A stretch of DNA of 64,000 bases, taken from assembly GCF_051014685.1 (NCBI RefSeq), contig NC_135055.1, positions 10,528,001 through 10,592,000 of the forward strand, written 5' to 3'. Position numbers and translations under genes: made by a program. The stretch is from Ptiloglossa arizonensis. Taxonomy: Eukaryota > Arthropoda > Insecta > Hymenoptera > Colletidae. Of the stretch, positions 60,541 to 64,000 are shown piece after piece. The notes beneath the pieces were generated by a model that ran no database searches, was not told the DNA's origin, and saw only the letters and a program-made list of their open reading frames with translations. Numbering within the stretch: position 1 is the first letter of the stretch; every line of letters starts with the position of its first letter.

Positions 60541-62460
60541 ATAAAATTGCATACTCTTTCGATTTTCAATAATTCGGTCAATGCAGTAGACATTGTCTTT
60601 ACCATTTCTTGACGTCTTCGGAAGACCGTATTTCTATCTTCCCGATATCGAGTATTCCTTGACTCCTTCTCTTTTACTCCCTCTTTATTATTGTCTATTT
60701 CCGTGACATTAGTTCCACGGATCGTTAATTAGAGCATTTTATTATTGGACACCGTTCCTTAGATTTTCCTCGTGGAAAGCAAGTTCTTTGTATTTGAGAT
60801 CATCGTCGATGATTGCAAATATAAAATTCTTCCCGGTTTGAAAACTTATACCAGTTTCAACTTCCCTCGAGCTAATGGTTTTCTATAATGGCTTCCCTGT
60901 ACCGACCTTTGACGTATTTCTTGATAACGTTAACAGACTACTTTCAATGTATACAGACGTTAAAAAGAAAATGATCCTGCACGATAAGGACTTTTACTTT
61001 CGATCCGACATGGTCATCGTTAGCTCGAAACTATGGATTTTGTTTATTCTCTACATGTTGACAGGAGTATTGGTTATATTAACTTCGTTACGCCCTTCTT
61101 TCATTGTCTCCAATTTCCATTTACCCGATAGCTAATTATAACTCCCCTCTTGCTGGGTTTTGACATTCTCATTAGCATCGATGTCGACACCCTTCCCCCG
61201 CTACCTCGTCTAAAGATGAGATTGCCGAAGAAGTGTATGGTCATTACCGGACCGACAAATCACTTTCCATACAATCTGCATCGAAAGATCTAAACGACTT
61301 CCCAAAAGTATATCCAGCCAAGTATTGAGACTACTGTAACTAACGCAGAACAATCGCAAAGTGTTCTCTCTCTCGATTTTCATGGAATTTTACAGGGTTA
61401 CACTGCAGTCGAAAATAAGGGGCACATATATTTTTTTTAACCGCGTTAGCCAAACTTTGAGGACCAAAATTACCTTCAAAAGTTTCGATAAAAAGATTGA
61501 TAGAGAAGTGAAAAATTCAGTTGCAAAACAGGGTCTCTACAATTACTCGTTTTATGTTAATTAAAATCATACGACGAGTAATCGTGAAAATCCTATTATA
61601 CAAGTGTATTTTTTTATTTTTGTTTACTAATGTTTTTATCGAAACTTTCGAGGATAATTTTAATCCTCGAACTTGGGTTATCGTGGTTAAAAAATATACG
61701 TGCTCTTTAATATAGGTACAAAAGAAAGATATACATACCTATGCGTCTAAAGGAAACCGTTACGATGACATTTCATACATACAAAACACCGTGACGAGTA
61801 TCTTTAAAAACATTCCGCAAAAGTATATAGAAGAATCGTTCAATGGATTACTCGATCGTGGAAATCCTTGTATCGCTGCGGAAGGAATCTATTTTCAATA
61901 AAATAAAACATTTCTCCTCGAAAGTCGTCCGTGTCGTGCTAGTTTTAACAATTTCGGTTACGTTTGCGACAAACCGTGTACGTGTCCTTGATTTTTGGCC
62001 GGTCTACGAGCCTGCGAACGTTAAAAATCAAAAGATAGAGAGACAGTTCGCGGATGATCCTTGTAAGTACTGTTCGATTTACAGAGCTGTCTCCGAGGGC
62101 CAACTCGTATTCAAGAAACGTCGAACCCGAAGTAGATAGACGCGAATCGTTCGAACGATGCACTTTAAACAATTTGCTCGTTTCGAAAACTTCAATTTGT
62201 CACAGGGAACTACGGCGAGAGCTAGAAACGCGAGACGGGGGCATCTTGAAGAAGAAAGGGAACCTGTTCATCTGTGGGAAGACTAGCAGTTGAAAAGACA
62301 GGCCACAAGGGTGGCATCGAGAAGGATATTAGGGGACCTGGAGATCCAGAGGAGGGGTTGAATGTACACCAGGAGGGCTAGTTTCATTGCAGATATAACC
62401 GCACTTTGCTACATTAGCTTTTATGTTAGTACATTCGACCATGCGGCTTACCTACCTCTT
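60541..62460. other. AT-rich stretch, no gene recognised
   Basis: A + strand frame of 86 codons (60875-61135) has one hydrophobic stretch that could be a membrane segment (LWILFILYMLTGVLVILTSL), but no family and no splice context. Short frames follow to 62293. A hairpin TCGAGGAT / ATCCTCGA is at 61648-61670. Confidence 0.45.
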
Positions 62461-62479
62461 AGTAACGTCCATCTCTGCG

Positions 62480-62560
62480 TTAGGCAGACGTATATATACA
62501 TTTCGTCCAGAGCGTTCCTAGTTGTAACGTTGTAAACGCCGAGTAGCAACCATCGTCGTT
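62480..62560 (+). promoter_or_regulatory. Candidate TATA-type core promoter
   Basis: TATATATA at about 62489-62497 stands alone in GC-balanced sequence (GCGTTAGGCAGACG before it, CGTCCAGAGCGTTCC after it). An AT word isolated in this way is less likely to be chance than one in AT-rich DNA. Transcription would start near 62520, where no clear initiator is seen. No gene follows that I can recognise. Confidence 0.2.
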
Positions 62561-64000
62561 TCGCAATGTTCACGGTACAACCATTACTTGCAAGGTACAT
62601 ACTGTTTTAAGGCTTATCTAACGGCTTCCTGATGGGAGAACCTCGACTAACTTAAACACTCGTTACAAGCCGCTGACCTTCATTGAGAAAGTTAACGTTT
62701 TCGCTTCGTATCCACGATCGCTCGTTTTTTCGATACACTTCGGGGATCGTACCTTGACGACAGTTTTGAGAAGCACGGATCACGACCCGATCTACGGATC
62801 GAGATCTCGAAGATCGAAGCAATTGCGTTTCGAACGATTGGAGCATCCACGCGTAATCGTTAGGAAAGTTTGTCACCGATCGATGGAATATCGTTGCTCG
62901 AACTGAACCAGGATTAATATCGAATCGAATCGAAAAGCAGATATACCGAATAAAAATAGAGGATAAATAAATAAAATTAGAGTGTATAAACAAAATTGGA
63001 AATCGAAAATCGAGAAGATGGAAGTTGAAATATCGGTTCGATGGAACGAGGCGGTCGATTCGTTTGTTTACATCTTGCGAATAATATATTAAATGACATC
63101 ACCTGTTTCAACTCGATCGATTAACCAACGTTCGAAGTTAGCGAACTTCGGACGTTCGATTTCGTGCAAGAACACGTCGTATTCGAAATTTGCGAAATTT
63201 GGGTATCGATTAAACGAAACGTTGCTCTTCTCGGTGTACAACACCTTAAAGAATGAACTTATCGCTTGGACCAAAACTGGGGAACGTAAGCGACAACCGG
63301 TACATTGTTAACATTCCAAGCGAGACCGGCCGTAGACTTCGATTATTTTGTAATCAAAGAAAATCGAAAAAAAGCCCGCGCAGATAGGTCTTAACGATTT
63401 CTCATAATGTTCGATCCACAATGAATAGTCCAACTGGGCGCAAACCGTCCCGGAACAATCCCCTAGCAGACGCATTCAATAAAATCCAATTTGGCGGTAG
63501 CTCGTGCTCTCACCAGCAAAATTAGGAGCGTGTATACGCGGTTTGGCTCGGAATATACGAAGGCGACCCTTGGGCCAGCAATTCTGGACATTCCTGCAAA
63601 TAATTTCGGACCACCTACAGCCTAGAACATCCACCACCGTGGGCAATAGAAGTGCGAAGCTGATTTCCAGTGAAATGAAATGGTGAAAATGGAACCCACG
63701 AAGTTCTCTTTCTGTTGTGAACGTAAGAAAAAGGGAACAGGTTGAAAGTGAACGGAGTGCAAAAGAATTGAAATATTTCCCCTGGACGAACAAACACGGA
63801 AGGACAAGTGTGGAATTAAATATCCATTCTGATACTATTCTCAATAAATACGAATTAATAATAATACTCGTCCCCTTTAAGAGTAAAGCGACCCGTAGGA
63901 CGAGATTCAATATTGTGGATTTGAAAAATGAAAACGCTAAATGTAAAAATAATAGCGGTATTAATCGAGGTGTTGTTCGACGTTAATCAGAACAGACTGT
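62561..64000. other. Mixed non-coding stretch to the window end
   Basis: Frames of 113 (62993-62652) and 144 codons (63910-63476) on the - strand have overlapping counterparts on the + strand and no domains. A compact hairpin at 63127-63156 is listed separately. A real exon running off the window end cannot be excluded. Confidence 0.45.
63127..63156. other. Compact 13-bp hairpin with tetraloop
   Basis: AACGT-T-CGAAGTT, loop AGCG, then AACTTCG-G-ACGTT. All 12 Watson-Crick pairs hold and the single T/G position is a wobble in RNA. As DNA it is a near-perfect inverted repeat of 30 bp. Confidence 0.45.

Noticed and set aside
60875..61135. 86-codon frame with a hydrophobic stretch as a membrane protein gene
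   Set aside because: AT-rich DNA gives Leu/Ile/Phe runs by chance; there is no family, promoter or splice evidence.
1..64000. CRISPR array, prophage or bacterial operon
   Set aside because: No regularly spaced repeats, no ribosome-binding-site-led gene runs; composition and transposon relics are eukaryotic.

Overview
The window reads as animal nuclear DNA, most likely from a hymenopteran insect and plausibly a bee. It is AT-rich, yet CpG is not depleted: TCGA-, TTCG- and CGAA-rich words occur throughout, as in bee and wasp intergenic DNA. It has no prokaryotic gene density and no operon layout. Small TA-flanked mariner-like relics recur. The lineage call is inference from composition and repeat type only.

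I find no intact protein-coding gene. Open frames are short (mostly 60-120 codons). The longest ones (265, 204, 168 and 167 codons) lie in GC-richer or purine-rich patches where several frames on both strands are open at once, and none shows a domain I recognise. The window is best described as a large intergenic region or the inside of a very long intron. If it contains exons they are tiny: the best-looking is a 53-nt segment at 58336-58388 with good splice sites on both sides.

Layout. 1-3115: AT-rich DNA with a GC-richer block that may be an old LTR relic. 3120-4155: a trinucleotide-like repeat, then a decayed reading frame whose broken pieces resemble a helix-turn-helix transposase-type N-terminus. 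4160-10300: mostly featureless, with a GC-richer patch holding forkhead- and Exd-like sites at its end. 10549-10681: a palindromic mini-transposon. 12080-12230: a compact cluster of homeodomain sites. 16570-16980 and 19150-21260: GC-rich blocks. 18592 and 33621: two CTCF-like words in divergent orientation. 29991-30323: a local duplication in which one copy carries a mini-transposon and the other is an empty site. 32740-32970 and 35095-35215: further candidate control elements. 36420-37300: a long purine-rich tract. 39231-39365 and 46211-46609: recent and older tandem duplications. 43741-43857 and 53081-53298: larger relics of the same mariner-like family. 50147-52079: two loci where the core of the mini-transposon is repeated in tandem. 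54960-64000: AT-rich DNA with candidate splice-bounded segments and one candidate TATA promoter.

The main shared theme is one transposon family present at seven loci, in forms from a 218-bp relic to about 105-bp palindromes, and a 15-bp core unit whose copy number differs between copies. The second theme is patches of GC-richer, motif-dense non-coding DNA that could be enhancers of a developmental gene outside the window. No CRISPR, prophage, tRNA, rRNA or telomeric TTAGG arrays were seen.
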